Shown here piece by piece: positions 1 through 6,308 of a DNA stretch of 64,000 nucleotides (positions within the stretch are counted from its first letter, which is position 1; each line of letters begins with the position of its first letter). This DNA is from Chryseobacterium foetidum. Its GTDB lineage: Bacteria > Bacteroidota > Bacteroidia > Flavobacteriales > Weeksellaceae. A model generated the notes under the pieces. That model saw only the letters and a list, made by a program, of their open reading frames with translations, had not been told where the DNA came from and ran no database searches. The DNA is taken from the NCBI RefSeq assembly GCF_025457425.1, contig NZ_JAMXIA010000001.1, positions 434,001 through 498,000 of the forward strand, written 5' to 3'. A program made the position numbers and the translations under genes.

Positions 1-1
1 A

Positions 2-673
2 AATCCTGCAGTTGGACATCTTGCGGATATTCTTTCGGTTTTGGGAGCTAAAGTCCTCCTTGCTGAATTTCCTGAATTATGCGGAGCGGAACAGGAATTA
101 ATAGACCGAGCCGTAAATCAGGAAACTGCAGAAAAATTCATCCGACTGATGACGGAATACGATGAACTGGCACATGCCGTTGGTTCAGGTTTTTATATGA
201 ATCCATCGCCAGGGAACATTAAGGATGGATTGATAACCGATGCCATTAAATCCGCAGGAGCAGCGAAAAAAGGTGGCTCCTCTCCTGTCGTAGATGTTTT
301 GGATTATACCGAACCTGCTACAAAACCGGGTTTAAGTTTAGTCTGCACCCCTGGAAATGATGTGGAAGCAACCACGGGAAAAGCCGCTTCAGGAGCGACT
401 TTAATATTGTTTACGACTGGACTTGGAACGCCGACGGGAAATCCGGTTTGTCCGGTGATCAAGGTGGCAACAAATACTGTTTTGGCTGAAAGAATGTCGG
501 ATATTATTGATATTGATACAGGAGCAATTGTTCGTGGCGAAAAAACGATTCAGCAGATGGGCGAAGATATTTTGGATTTCTGTATTGAAGTGGCAAGCGG
601 AAATATTATTCCCAAGGCAGTGGCTTTGAATCAGGATGATTTTATTCCCTGGAAAAGAGGGGTTAGTTTATAG
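2..673 (+). CDS. UxaA/altronate-dehydratase-family sugar-acid dehydratase, C-terminal part (5' end outside window)
   Basis: The frame is open from base 2, so the gene starts before the window; 223 C-terminal residues are present. Motifs such as [19 protein letters not shown] and the [19 protein letters not shown] block are typical of the C-terminal domain of UxaA/GarD-type hydro-lyases, which dehydrate sugar acids to 2-keto-3-deoxy acids in the cytoplasm. The genes behind it encode a keto-deoxy-acid dehydrogenase, an FAH-fold hydrolase, a mutarotase and a lactonase. I therefore infer that it dehydrates L-fuconate (or L-rhamnonate) rather than altronate. In the well-known version of that pathway this step is done by an enolase-superfamily enzyme, so this would be a non-homologous substitute. 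The family call is firm; the substrate is inferred from context. The gap to the next gene is 155 bp. Confidence 0.85.
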   Translation, partial: NPAVGHLADILSVLGAKVLLAEFPELCGAEQELIDRAVNQETAEKFIRLMTEYDELAHAVGSGFYMNPSPGNIKDGLITDAIKSAGAAKKGGSSPVVDVLDYTEPATKPGLSLVCTPGNDVEATTGKAASGATLILFTTGLGTPTGNPVCPVIKVATNTVLAERMSDIIDIDTGAIVRGEKTIQQMGEDILDFCIEVASGNIIPKAVALNQDDFIPWKRGVSL

Positions 674-713
674 GGAAAGGCCAGGTTAAAAGTAAAAAGA
701 GCCAGTTTATAAA

Positions 714-765
714 TTCCCCTCCTTTGGAGGGTGGCGAAAAATCTTCGGTTTTTTGACGGGGTTGG
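714..765. repeat. short intergenic palindromic repeat
   Basis: A GC-rich core (CCCTCC-ttt-GGAGGG, 717-731) is followed by a GTGGCGAAAAAT stretch in an otherwise AT-rich gap. It resembles small dispersed intergenic repeats of flavobacterial genomes, but no second full copy lies in this window. Confidence 0.35.
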
Positions 766-828
766 TTTATACAAACAGTATCATCAAAACTAAAAGTTAT
801 TAGTGAAATAGTAAATAAAAAGATATAA

Positions 829-1593
829 ATGTTTTCATTAAAAAATAAAAAAGCCGTTGTGACAGGCGGAGGAAGCGGGATTGGGCAGGCGATTGCCGTT
901 CAGTTGGCAGCCAATGGTGCGGAAGTTCATATTCTTGAAATTACAGAGCAGAACGGACAGGAAACGCTTGGAAAAATTCAGTCTGCGGGAGGAAATGCGA
1001 AAGTTTATGCCTGTGACGTTTCAAAACAGAAGGATGTTTTGGAAGTTTTCGGGCAGATTGGAGCAATTGATATTTTGGTTAATAATGCAGGAATCGCACA
1101 TATAGGAAAAGCAGACACGACTTCGGAAGAGGATTTTGACAGAATTTATAATGTCAACATTAAAGGGGTTTACAATTGTCTGTTTGCAGCAATTCCTCAG
1201 ATTAGAAAATCTAACGGCGGCGTGATTATTAATATGGCTTCGATTGCTGCGTTGGTGGGAATTCCTGACCGTTTTGCGTACAGTACGGCAAAAGGTGCGG
1301 TGAAAGCAATGACGATGAGTGTTGCGAAGGATTATATCAGTGAAAATATCCGCTGTAATTCGATTTCTCCGGCAAGGGTGCATACGCCTTTTGTGGATGG
1401 ATTTTTAAAGAATAATTATCCTGATCATATTGAAGAAATGTTTGCTAAATTATCAAAGACACAACCTATCGGAAGGATGGCTCAGCCTGAGGAAGTGGCC
1501 TCGTTAGCGCTTTATCTGTGCAGTGACGAAGCGTCATTTATTACGGGTGTGGACTATCCTATCGACGGTGGTTTTACGACTTTGAACAATTAA
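829..1593 (+). CDS. SDR-family oxidoreductase, probable 2-keto-3-deoxy-L-fuconate dehydrogenase
   Basis: A classical short-chain dehydrogenase of 254 residues. It has the nucleotide-binding TGGGSGIG motif (12-19), NNAG (85-88), catalytic Ser138, and Tyr151/Lys155 of the YxxxK motif, and ends with the usual ITGVDYPIDGG segment. It probably oxidises 2-keto-3-deoxy-L-fuconate to the 2,4-diketo acid with NAD+, which is then cleaved by the FAH-fold hydrolase encoded next. That assignment rests on the neighbouring dehydratase, hydrolase, mutarotase and lactonase; the sequence alone shows only an active SDR. ATG start at 829; no Shine-Dalgarno motif is visible, as is normal for Bacteroidota. Confidence 0.85.
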   Translation: MFSLKNKKAVVTGGGSGIGQAIAVQLAANGAEVHILEITEQNGQETLGKIQSAGGNAKVYACDVSKQKDVLEVFGQIGAIDILVNNAGIAHIGKADTTSEEDFDRIYNVNIKGVYNCLFAAIPQIRKSNGGVIINMASIAALVGIPDRFAYSTAKGAVKAMTMSVAKDYISENIRCNSISPARVHTPFVDGFLKNNYPDHIEEMFAKLSKTQPIGRMAQPEEVASLALYLCSDEASFITGVDYPIDGGFTTLNN

Positions 1594-1660
1594 AATCTGT
1601 AGATTAACACAAATGTTGAAAAGGGGAAAAACTACCCTAGCCCCGATAGAAACGGCATCC

Positions 1661-1724
1661 TTTTTTGTCATTGCGGTGGCGAAAAAGTACAACAATTAAT
1701 CATGTTGATCGCAATGACAAAAAA
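1661..1724. repeat. inverted repeat with GTCATTGCG core
   Basis: A perfect 15-bp inverted repeat: TTTTTTGTCATTGCG at 1661-1675 and its complement at 1710-1724, with a 34-bp spacer. The GTCATTGCG core recurs in the palindromic element at 21186-21248, so this looks like a member or remnant of the same dispersed family. The rest of the 238-bp gap (1594-1831) shows only a short CTTCGGCAAGCTCAGC repeat-like stretch near 1735-1750. Confidence 0.6.
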
Positions 1725-1831
1725 GATATAGTACTTCGGCAAGCTCAGCATAAATTACTAGCGGGATTAAGCTCCTAAAAAAGATCAAGTGTATTAAATT
1801 CTGCAATCAAAATATTTAACAATAATCAAAT

Positions 1832-2683
1832 ATGAAATTAATAAAATTCGGACAGCCGGGACAGGAAAAACCGGGCGTCATCATTGGTGACAAGAGATAT
1901 GATGTTTCTCATCTGGTGCGAGATTATGATGAAAATTTCTTTTCAGGTGAGGCGATTGAAAATTTAAAATCTGAAATACACACCCATAATTTACCTGAAA
2001 TTTCTTCTGAAGAAAGACTGGGAGCACCTTTGGCAAGACCGTCTAAAATTATCTGTGTGGGACTGAATTATAAAGACCATGCCGCTGAAACCAACGCACC
2101 GATTCCGCAGGAGCCGATTTTGTTTTTTAAGGCGACTTCTGCGATTGTGGGGCCGAATGATGATTTAATCATTCCAAAAACGAGCACCAAAACCGATTGG
2201 GAAGTTGAGTTGGCCATTGTGATTGGAAAAAAAGCGAGCTATGTTTCTGAGGAAAATGCCCTTGAGCACGTTGCCGGCTATGTTTTGCACAACGATTACA
2301 GCGAAAGAGCCTTTCAGCTGGAAAGAAACGGACAGTGGGTAAAGGGGAAAAGTTGCGATACATTTGCACCGATCGGACCTTTCATTGCGACACCTGACGA
2401 GATTGAAGATATTCATAATTTACGTTTGTGGCTGAAAGTGAACGGGGAAATTCTGCAGGACGGGAATACATCTAATTTAATTTTTAATATTCCTTTTGTG
2501 GTGAGCTACATCAGTCAGTTTATGACGTTGCTGCCGGGTGATATCATCAGTACAGGAACGCCTGCCGGTGTTGGTTTGGGGCAAAAACCTGATCCCTGGT
2601 ATCTGAAATCCGGCGACGTGGTGGAACTGGGAATTGATGGTCTGGGAAGCAGCATCCAAAAAGTAAAGGCGTACGACGAATGA
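1832..2683 (+). CDS. fumarylacetoacetate hydrolase-fold enzyme, probable 2,4-diketo-3-deoxy-L-fuconate hydrolase
   Basis: 283 residues, the usual length for the short FAH family. The core starts at the ICVGLNYKDHAAE motif (about 74-86). Metal ligands are recognisable as Glu124 and Glu126 (WEVELA) and Asp155 (HNDYSER), and the family signature LLPGDIISTGTPAGVG lies at about 233-248. Relatives in 6-deoxy-sugar catabolism hydrolyse 2,4-didehydro-3-deoxy-L-fuconate to pyruvate and L-lactate using Mg2+ or Mn2+. The SDR before it would supply the substrate. The stop overlaps the next start by 4 bp (ATGA), so the two are translationally coupled. Function is inferred from family plus context. Confidence 0.88.
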   Translation: MKLIKFGQPGQEKPGVIIGDKRYDVSHLVRDYDENFFSGEAIENLKSEIHTHNLPEISSEERLGAPLARPSKIICVGLNYKDHAAETNAPIPQEPILFFKATSAIVGPNDDLIIPKTSTKTDWEVELAIVIGKKASYVSEENALEHVAGYVLHNDYSERAFQLERNGQWVKGKSCDTFAPIGPFIATPDEIEDIHNLRLWLKVNGEILQDGNTSNLIFNIPFVVSYISQFMTLLPGDIISTGTPAGVGLGQKPDPWYLKSGDVVELGIDGLGSSIQKVKAYDE

Positions 2684-3009
2684 AAAAATTCTGTCTCGCT
2701 CTTGACTTGATTGATGACCTTGAATTGATCGCAGAATACGAAAATTATCATCAAAACATCTGGCCTGAAGTCAGACAAAGTATTTTGGATTCGGGGATTA
2801 GGAATATGGAAATTTATCGGGTTCGAAACAGATTGTTTATGATTGTGGAAGCTGATGAAAAATTTTCTTTTGAGGCTAAAAATGAAGCCGATAAAAACAA
2901 TCCGAAAGTTCAGGAATGGGAAGAACTGATGTGGAAATTTCAACAGCAGCTACCCAATTCGAAAGCTGGAGAAAAGTGGCAATTGATGGACAAAATATTT
3001 TCACTGTAA
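2680..3009 (+). CDS. L-rhamnose/L-fucose mutarotase (RhaM/COG3254 family)
   Basis: A 109-residue protein with the RhaM-type YENYHQNIWPEV segment at 20-31, including the conserved His24, and a Trp-rich tail (EWEELMWKFQQQ). These small dimeric enzymes interconvert alpha and beta anomers of L-rhamnose or L-fucose. This supplies the anomer used by the sugar dehydrogenase, fitting a pathway that starts from free sugar. It overlaps the preceding gene by 4 bp and precedes the lactonase gene by 28 bp. Family is clear; whether fucose or rhamnose is preferred cannot be read from the sequence. Confidence 0.85.
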   Translation: MKKFCLALDLIDDLELIAEYENYHQNIWPEVRQSILDSGIRNMEIYRVRNRLFMIVEADEKFSFEAKNEADKNNPKVQEWEELMWKFQQQLPNSKAGEKWQLMDKIFSL

Positions 3010-3037
3010 ATTACATTTTAGTAAAAAATAATTAAAT

Positions 3038-3862
3038 ATGATTATTGATTCTCACGTTCATTTTTGGAAGTTTGATCCGGTTCGGGATTCCTGGATTACG
3101 GATGAAATGAATGCTATCCAAAAAGATTTTCTTCCTGAAGATTTTTCGTTTTATTTAAATGAAAATCAGGTTGATGGCTGTGTTGCTGTTCAGGCGAGTC
3201 AAAGTGATGAGGAGACGGATTTTTTGTTGAATTTAGCGAAGGAAAATACTTTTATTAAAGGTGTTGTTGGCTGGATTGATTTGGCTTCTGATCATATTGA
3301 GGAATTGCTTGAAAATTATCAGTCTGAAAAGTTGATTAAAGGTTTTAGGCATGTTGCAGAGGGAGAAGATCTTGGTTTTTTATTAAAAGAAAATGTTCTC
3401 AATGGAATTTCAAAGCTTCATCAGTTTGATTATACATTTGATATTTTGTTGAGACAGAATCAGCTTACTGATGCTGTTAGACTTTCGGAAAAACTACCTG
3501 AGCAACCTTTTATTTTGGATCATTGTGGAAAACCGGATTTGAGAACAAATGATTTGAAAGACTGGAAGCAAAATATTACAGAACTGGCTCAAAACCCAAA
3601 TGTTTACTGTAAAATTTCGGGTCTTTTGACGCAGGGAAACTGGAAATTGATTGATGAGAAATCAATTTTTGAAGTCTTAGATTTTGTTTTTGCAAAATTC
3701 GGAATTCAGCGGTTGGTTTTTGGAAGCGACTGGCCTGTTATGTTGCTGGGAGGAAATTATGCTTTGTGGATGGAATTGATTTCAAAATATCTGCAACAAT
3801 TTTCTAATAAGGAACAGGAACAATTCTTTTCTGGAAATGCTGAACAGTTTTACAAATTATAA
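3038..3862 (+). CDS. amidohydrolase (COG3618), probable L-fucono-1,5-lactonase
   Basis: 274 residues with the layout of the amidohydrolase-2 family: HVH metal motif at the N-terminus (His6, His8), DHCGKPDL with His162, and a C-terminal GSDWPV with Asp231. COG3618 includes the L-fuconolactonases and L-rhamnono-lactonases that open the lactone made by the sugar dehydrogenase. Here both the dehydrogenase (the SDR starting at 4165) and the dehydratase for the resulting acid are neighbours, which supports a lactonase. It follows the mutarotase by 28 bp and is probably in the same transcript. Confidence 0.85.
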   Translation: MIIDSHVHFWKFDPVRDSWITDEMNAIQKDFLPEDFSFYLNENQVDGCVAVQASQSDEETDFLLNLAKENTFIKGVVGWIDLASDHIEELLENYQSEKLIKGFRHVAEGEDLGFLLKENVLNGISKLHQFDYTFDILLRQNQLTDAVRLSEKLPEQPFILDHCGKPDLRTNDLKDWKQNITELAQNPNVYCKISGLLTQGNWKLIDEKSIFEVLDFVFAKFGIQRLVFGSDWPVMLLGGNYALWMELISKYLQQFSNKEQEQFFSGNAEQFYKL

Positions 3863-4164
3863 CTAAAGTATTTTACCACAAAAGGCACAAAAGATCTTGA
3901 CACATAAGTCACATTAGATTTAAGTTTAATGGTTTGAGAATATTTAGAGCACATAAGTTTAAAAATCAAAGATTTTTGTTCGGGAATGTGATAAATTAAA
4001 GACTTATTTTTGGCTGAGTGAAATCGAAGATTCGACGTAGTCAAACGCCTTTGCCTCAATTATATAATTGATTTTATTTGAATCGGCGAAACTTTGTTTT
4101 GCGGACTTAAAAACAGTAAGTATTCAAAAAAATCTTCGCGCTCATTGCGTTTAAAAACAATAAC
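3863..4164. other. 302-bp gap with degenerate repeat-like text, no gene
   Basis: No plausible gene is seen. It contains ACCACAAAAGGCACAAAAG (about 3876-3894), a small palindrome AAAAATC-aa-AGATTTTTG near 3961-3979, and AATCTTCGCGCTCATTGCGTTT just before the next gene. The first and last resemble the 'CTTTGTG-CCTTTGTG' repeats scattered in Chryseobacterium-type genomes; a related stretch (AACTTTGTGACCTTCGTG) lies before acs near 23692. I regard it as decayed intergenic repeat. Confidence 0.4.
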
Positions 4165-4947
4165 ATGAATTTAAATTTAGACCATAAAATAATCATAGTA
4201 AGTGGCGGTGCAAAGGGAATTGGAAATGCGATTGCTAAAGTTTTAGCTGAAGAAAATGCGTTGCCAATAATTATCGGAAGAAATGAAAACGATAACAGAA
4301 ATGCCGTTCAGGAAATCCTAGAAAATGGTGACAAATCTGATTTTGTGACTGCTGAACTTTCTCAACCTGAAGAATGCAAAAAAGCCATAGATGAAGTCGT
4401 GAAAAAATATGGTAAAATCGATGGAATTGTCAATAACGCTGGTGTCAACGATGGTGTTGGACTGGAAAATGGTTCATATGAAGGTTTTATTTCCTCCTAT
4501 CATAAAAATGTGGTGCATTACTATCTTTTGGTGCATCACGCACTTCCCTATCTGAAGGAAAGTAAGGGTTCGATTTTAAATATTGGAAGCAAAACAGCAG
4601 AAACCGGACAGGGCGGAACATCCGGATATGCCGCAGCAAACGGGGCGAGAAATGCTTTGACGAGAGAATGGGCGGTTGAACTTTTGCCTTACAGCATCCG
4701 TGTGAATGCAATCATCGTTGCAGAAGCGTGGACTCCGCTTTACGAATCATGGATATCAACTTTTGAAAATCCGGAAAAGAAGCTAAAAAGCATTACTTCA
4801 AAAATTCCTTTGGAAAATCGTATGACGACTTCCGAAGAAATTGCGAATATGGCAGTGTTTCTTCTATCTGAAAAATCTTCGCATACTACTGGACAATTGA
4901 TTCATGTGGATGGAGGTTATGTGCATTTGGATAGGAGTTTGGGGTAA
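4165..4947 (+). CDS. SDR-family protein, probable L-fucose (or L-rhamnose) dehydrogenase with altered YxxxN motif
   Basis: A 260-residue Rossmann-fold protein with SGGAKGIG (13-20), NNAG (90-93), Ser142 and a C-terminal TTGQLIHVDGGY. It would oxidise the free sugar to the lactone, the first step of the pathway encoded upstream. The catalytic YxxxK is not standard: Tyr155 is present but the lysine position is Asn159 (YAAAN; codon AAC), in an otherwise well-kept helix ending ALTREWA. Either the subfamily uses another residue for proton relay and ribose binding, or activity is reduced or changed. Which sugar it acts on is inferred from the cluster. It is separated from the lactonase by a 302-bp repeat-bearing gap, so it may have its own promoter. 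Confidence 0.75.
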   Translation: MNLNLDHKIIIVSGGAKGIGNAIAKVLAEENALPIIIGRNENDNRNAVQEILENGDKSDFVTAELSQPEECKKAIDEVVKKYGKIDGIVNNAGVNDGVGLENGSYEGFISSYHKNVVHYYLLVHHALPYLKESKGSILNIGSKTAETGQGGTSGYAAANGARNALTREWAVELLPYSIRVNAIIVAEAWTPLYESWISTFENPEKKLKSITSKIPLENRMTTSEEIANMAVFLLSEKSSHTTGQLIHVDGGYVHLDRSLG

Positions 4948-5036
4948 AATTTGGAGCAACTTTTAACTGGTTTTAAGTCGTGATTTTCAAATTTATCATT
5001 TACTTTTAATTAAAATTCATAAATCAGAATCACAAT

Positions 5037-5063
5037 TTTGAATTAAAATTTTTATTAACTTTG
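5037..5063 (+). promoter_or_regulatory. probable Bacteroidota-type promoter of the first toxin-antitoxin pair
   Basis: TAACTTTG at 5056-5063 matches the -7 consensus TAnnTTTG exactly, and a TTTG at 5037-5040 could be the -33 box. The 15-bp spacing is shorter than the usual 17-23 bp. The antitoxin ATG is at 5079. Confidence 0.5.
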
Positions 5064-5078
5064 ATAAAAATAAGTCCA

Positions 5079-5333
5079 ATGAGTTCTAATACATTACATA
5101 TAATCAATCAAAAACTAAAGAATGAACCTGAGGAAATTCTGAAACAAGTTTTGGGATATCTTGATGGAATTATTGAAAACAAATCTGAAAAAAATTGGTA
5201 TGAACATAATTTAAATTACCAGTTGACAGATCAGCAGAAACGTGAATTGGATGCAATGGAAAATTTGAAAGATGAAGATTTTATGCCGATTGAAGATTTG
5301 TTTGCTGAAATGAAAGCAAAGTATGGCGTTTAA
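5079..5333 (+). CDS. antitoxin of a RelE/ParE-type toxin-antitoxin pair
   Basis: An 84-residue acidic protein that I do not recognise by name. ATG 5079 is preferred over the upstream TTG at 5061, because the TTG lies inside the -7 promoter box. The C-terminal half (LTDQQKRELDAMENLKDED to the end) is polar and acidic, as expected for a toxin-wrapping antitoxin tail. It overlaps the following ParE-like toxin gene by 11 bp, the main evidence for its role. The N-terminal part is predicted to be helical (INQKLKNEPEEILKQVLGYL) and may be the DNA-binding or dimerisation part. Confidence 0.7.
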   Translation: MSSNTLHIINQKLKNEPEEILKQVLGYLDGIIENKSEKNWYEHNLNYQLTDQQKRELDAMENLKDEDFMPIEDLFAEMKAKYGV

Positions 5334-5616
5334 AATAGTAACCACTTCTGAAGCAAACAGAGATATTATAAATTCTTTCGAATATTACAGAGATGTCGCT
5401 GGTAAACGAGTAGCAAACAGTTTCTTTAGAGATTTCAAATTTACAGTGAGCAAACTTAGGAAAGTTACTTACTACCAAAAAATCCACAACGATTTTCACC
5501 GTTTGCCTCTTAAAGTCTTTCCATTCATTATTATTTATAAGATTGAAAAAGACAAGGAAATTATAAAAATTTTCAGAGTTTTTCATACCTCGCAAAATCC
5601 TGAAAAATATCCATAA
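5323..5616 (+). CDS. RelE/ParE-superfamily toxin
   Basis: 97 residues with the ParE-like layout: an N-terminal beta strand (FKIVTTSEANRD), two helices with SFEYYRDVAG...ANSFFRDF, then beta strands LPLKVFPFIIIYKIEKDKEIIKIFRVFHTSQNP. The final RVFHTSQNP matches the usual R-x-x-HxxR/QNP end of this family. Toxins of this type either poison gyrase or cleave mRNA on the ribosome; which applies cannot be told here. The start overlaps the antitoxin gene by 11 bp, giving coupled expression. A second, oppositely oriented toxin gene ends 122 bp downstream. Confidence 0.8.
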   Translation: MAFKIVTTSEANRDIINSFEYYRDVAGKRVANSFFRDFKFTVSKLRKVTYYQKIHNDFHRLPLKVFPFIIIYKIEKDKEIIKIFRVFHTSQNPEKYP

Positions 5617-5618
5617 AA

Positions 5619-5644
5619 AAAGCGGAAGATTTTTCTCCTGCTTT
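5619..5644 (+). terminator. imperfect hairpin after the ParE-like toxin gene
   Basis: AAAGCGGAAGA and TCTCCTGCTTT form an interrupted stem with A-rich left and T-rich right flanks, directly after the toxin stop codon. One mismatch and a G-T pair weaken it. Confidence 0.5.
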
Positions 5645-5738
5645 CTTTTATTTTATTTTAGAACTACATCGTCATTATCGTGAAGCTACTGCTGCAATAA
5701 CTATAAGTATGGTTCTATTATCTATCAATGAATTAAAA

Positions 5739-6020
5739 TCACTTATCTTCGTAATGTCCCATTGCAGAAATAATTTCAACAATTACAGTTTCTTCCTCAA
5801 CGGTATAAACAATTCTATCTTTCTGATTAATTCTTCGGAACCAAAAACCTGAAAGCTTATATTTTAATTGTTCAGGTTGACCGATTCCAATGTACGGATG
5901 CTCTTCCAATTCCGATATAATTTTTGAAATTCTGTTAAGTGTAGCTTTATCTCCTGATTTTTTGTGTTTCTGTAAATCTTTAATTGCTGTTTCAGTATAT
6001 TTTATCAGATACTTTCCCAC
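5739..6020 (-). CDS. yoeB: Txe/YoeB-family mRNA interferase toxin
   Basis: 93 residues with the YoeB signature in order: TAIKDLQKHKKSGDK, ISELEEHPYIGIGQPEQLK, LSGFWFRRINQKDRIVYTV and a terminal GHYEDK; the His-Tyr near the end (HY of GHYEDK) corresponds to the catalytic end of YoeB. YoeB cleaves mRNA at the ribosomal A site. The gene overlaps the upstream antitoxin gene by 16 bp. It converges on the other toxin-antitoxin pair at 5079-5616, so the two modules sit tail to tail. Confidence 0.88.
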   Translation of the reverse strand: MGKYLIKYTETAIKDLQKHKKSGDKATLNRISKIISELEEHPYIGIGQPEQLKYKLSGFWFRRINQKDRIVYTVEEETVIVEIISAMGHYEDK

Positions 6021-6217
6021 AATTTATCAGTTTCAATGATTACACGCTTATCATTTTTATGAGAATTTAAAATCTTTTCAACAAACTCTTCGTTATAATT
6101 ATCTTTCTCAGAAATTATTTCAACTCCATTCTTTTCTTTAGAAAAAATGTCAATCAAATTTCTCAAAGTCTTACCTGCTTTGGTACGTTCGTTAATTTTA
6201 ATCGTTATTGTTGTCAT
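6005..6217 (-). CDS. antitoxin partner of the YoeB-like toxin (DUF2683-like)
   Basis: A 70-residue protein starting MTTITIKINERTKAGKTL, a short beta strand followed by basic helices, with a lysine/aspartate-rich C-terminus. Proteins of this size and start, often labelled DUF2683, precede YoeB genes in Bacteroidota. The 16-bp overlap with the toxin start shows translational coupling. It probably binds its own promoter as a complex with the toxin. Role from context and family resemblance. Confidence 0.75.
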   Translation of the reverse strand: MTTITIKINERTKAGKTLRNLIDIFSKEKNGVEIISEKDNYNEEFVEKILNSHKNDKRVIIETDKLWESI

Positions 6218-6244
6218 ATTTAAAGATTTACATTACAAATTTAA

Positions 6245-6280
6245 TAAAAAAACCTAACAGTTTAAAAAGCTGTTAGGTTT
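6245..6280 (-). terminator. intrinsic terminator of carB
   Basis: An 11-bp perfect stem (AAACCTAACAG, 6250-6260, with CTGTTAGGTTT, 6270-6280) and a 9-nt loop. Read leftward it is followed by a run of T. It lies 29 bp beyond the carB stop. Confidence 0.9.
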
Positions 6281-6308
6281 AATTTATGAAAGTAGAAACG
6301 TGCTAAAA

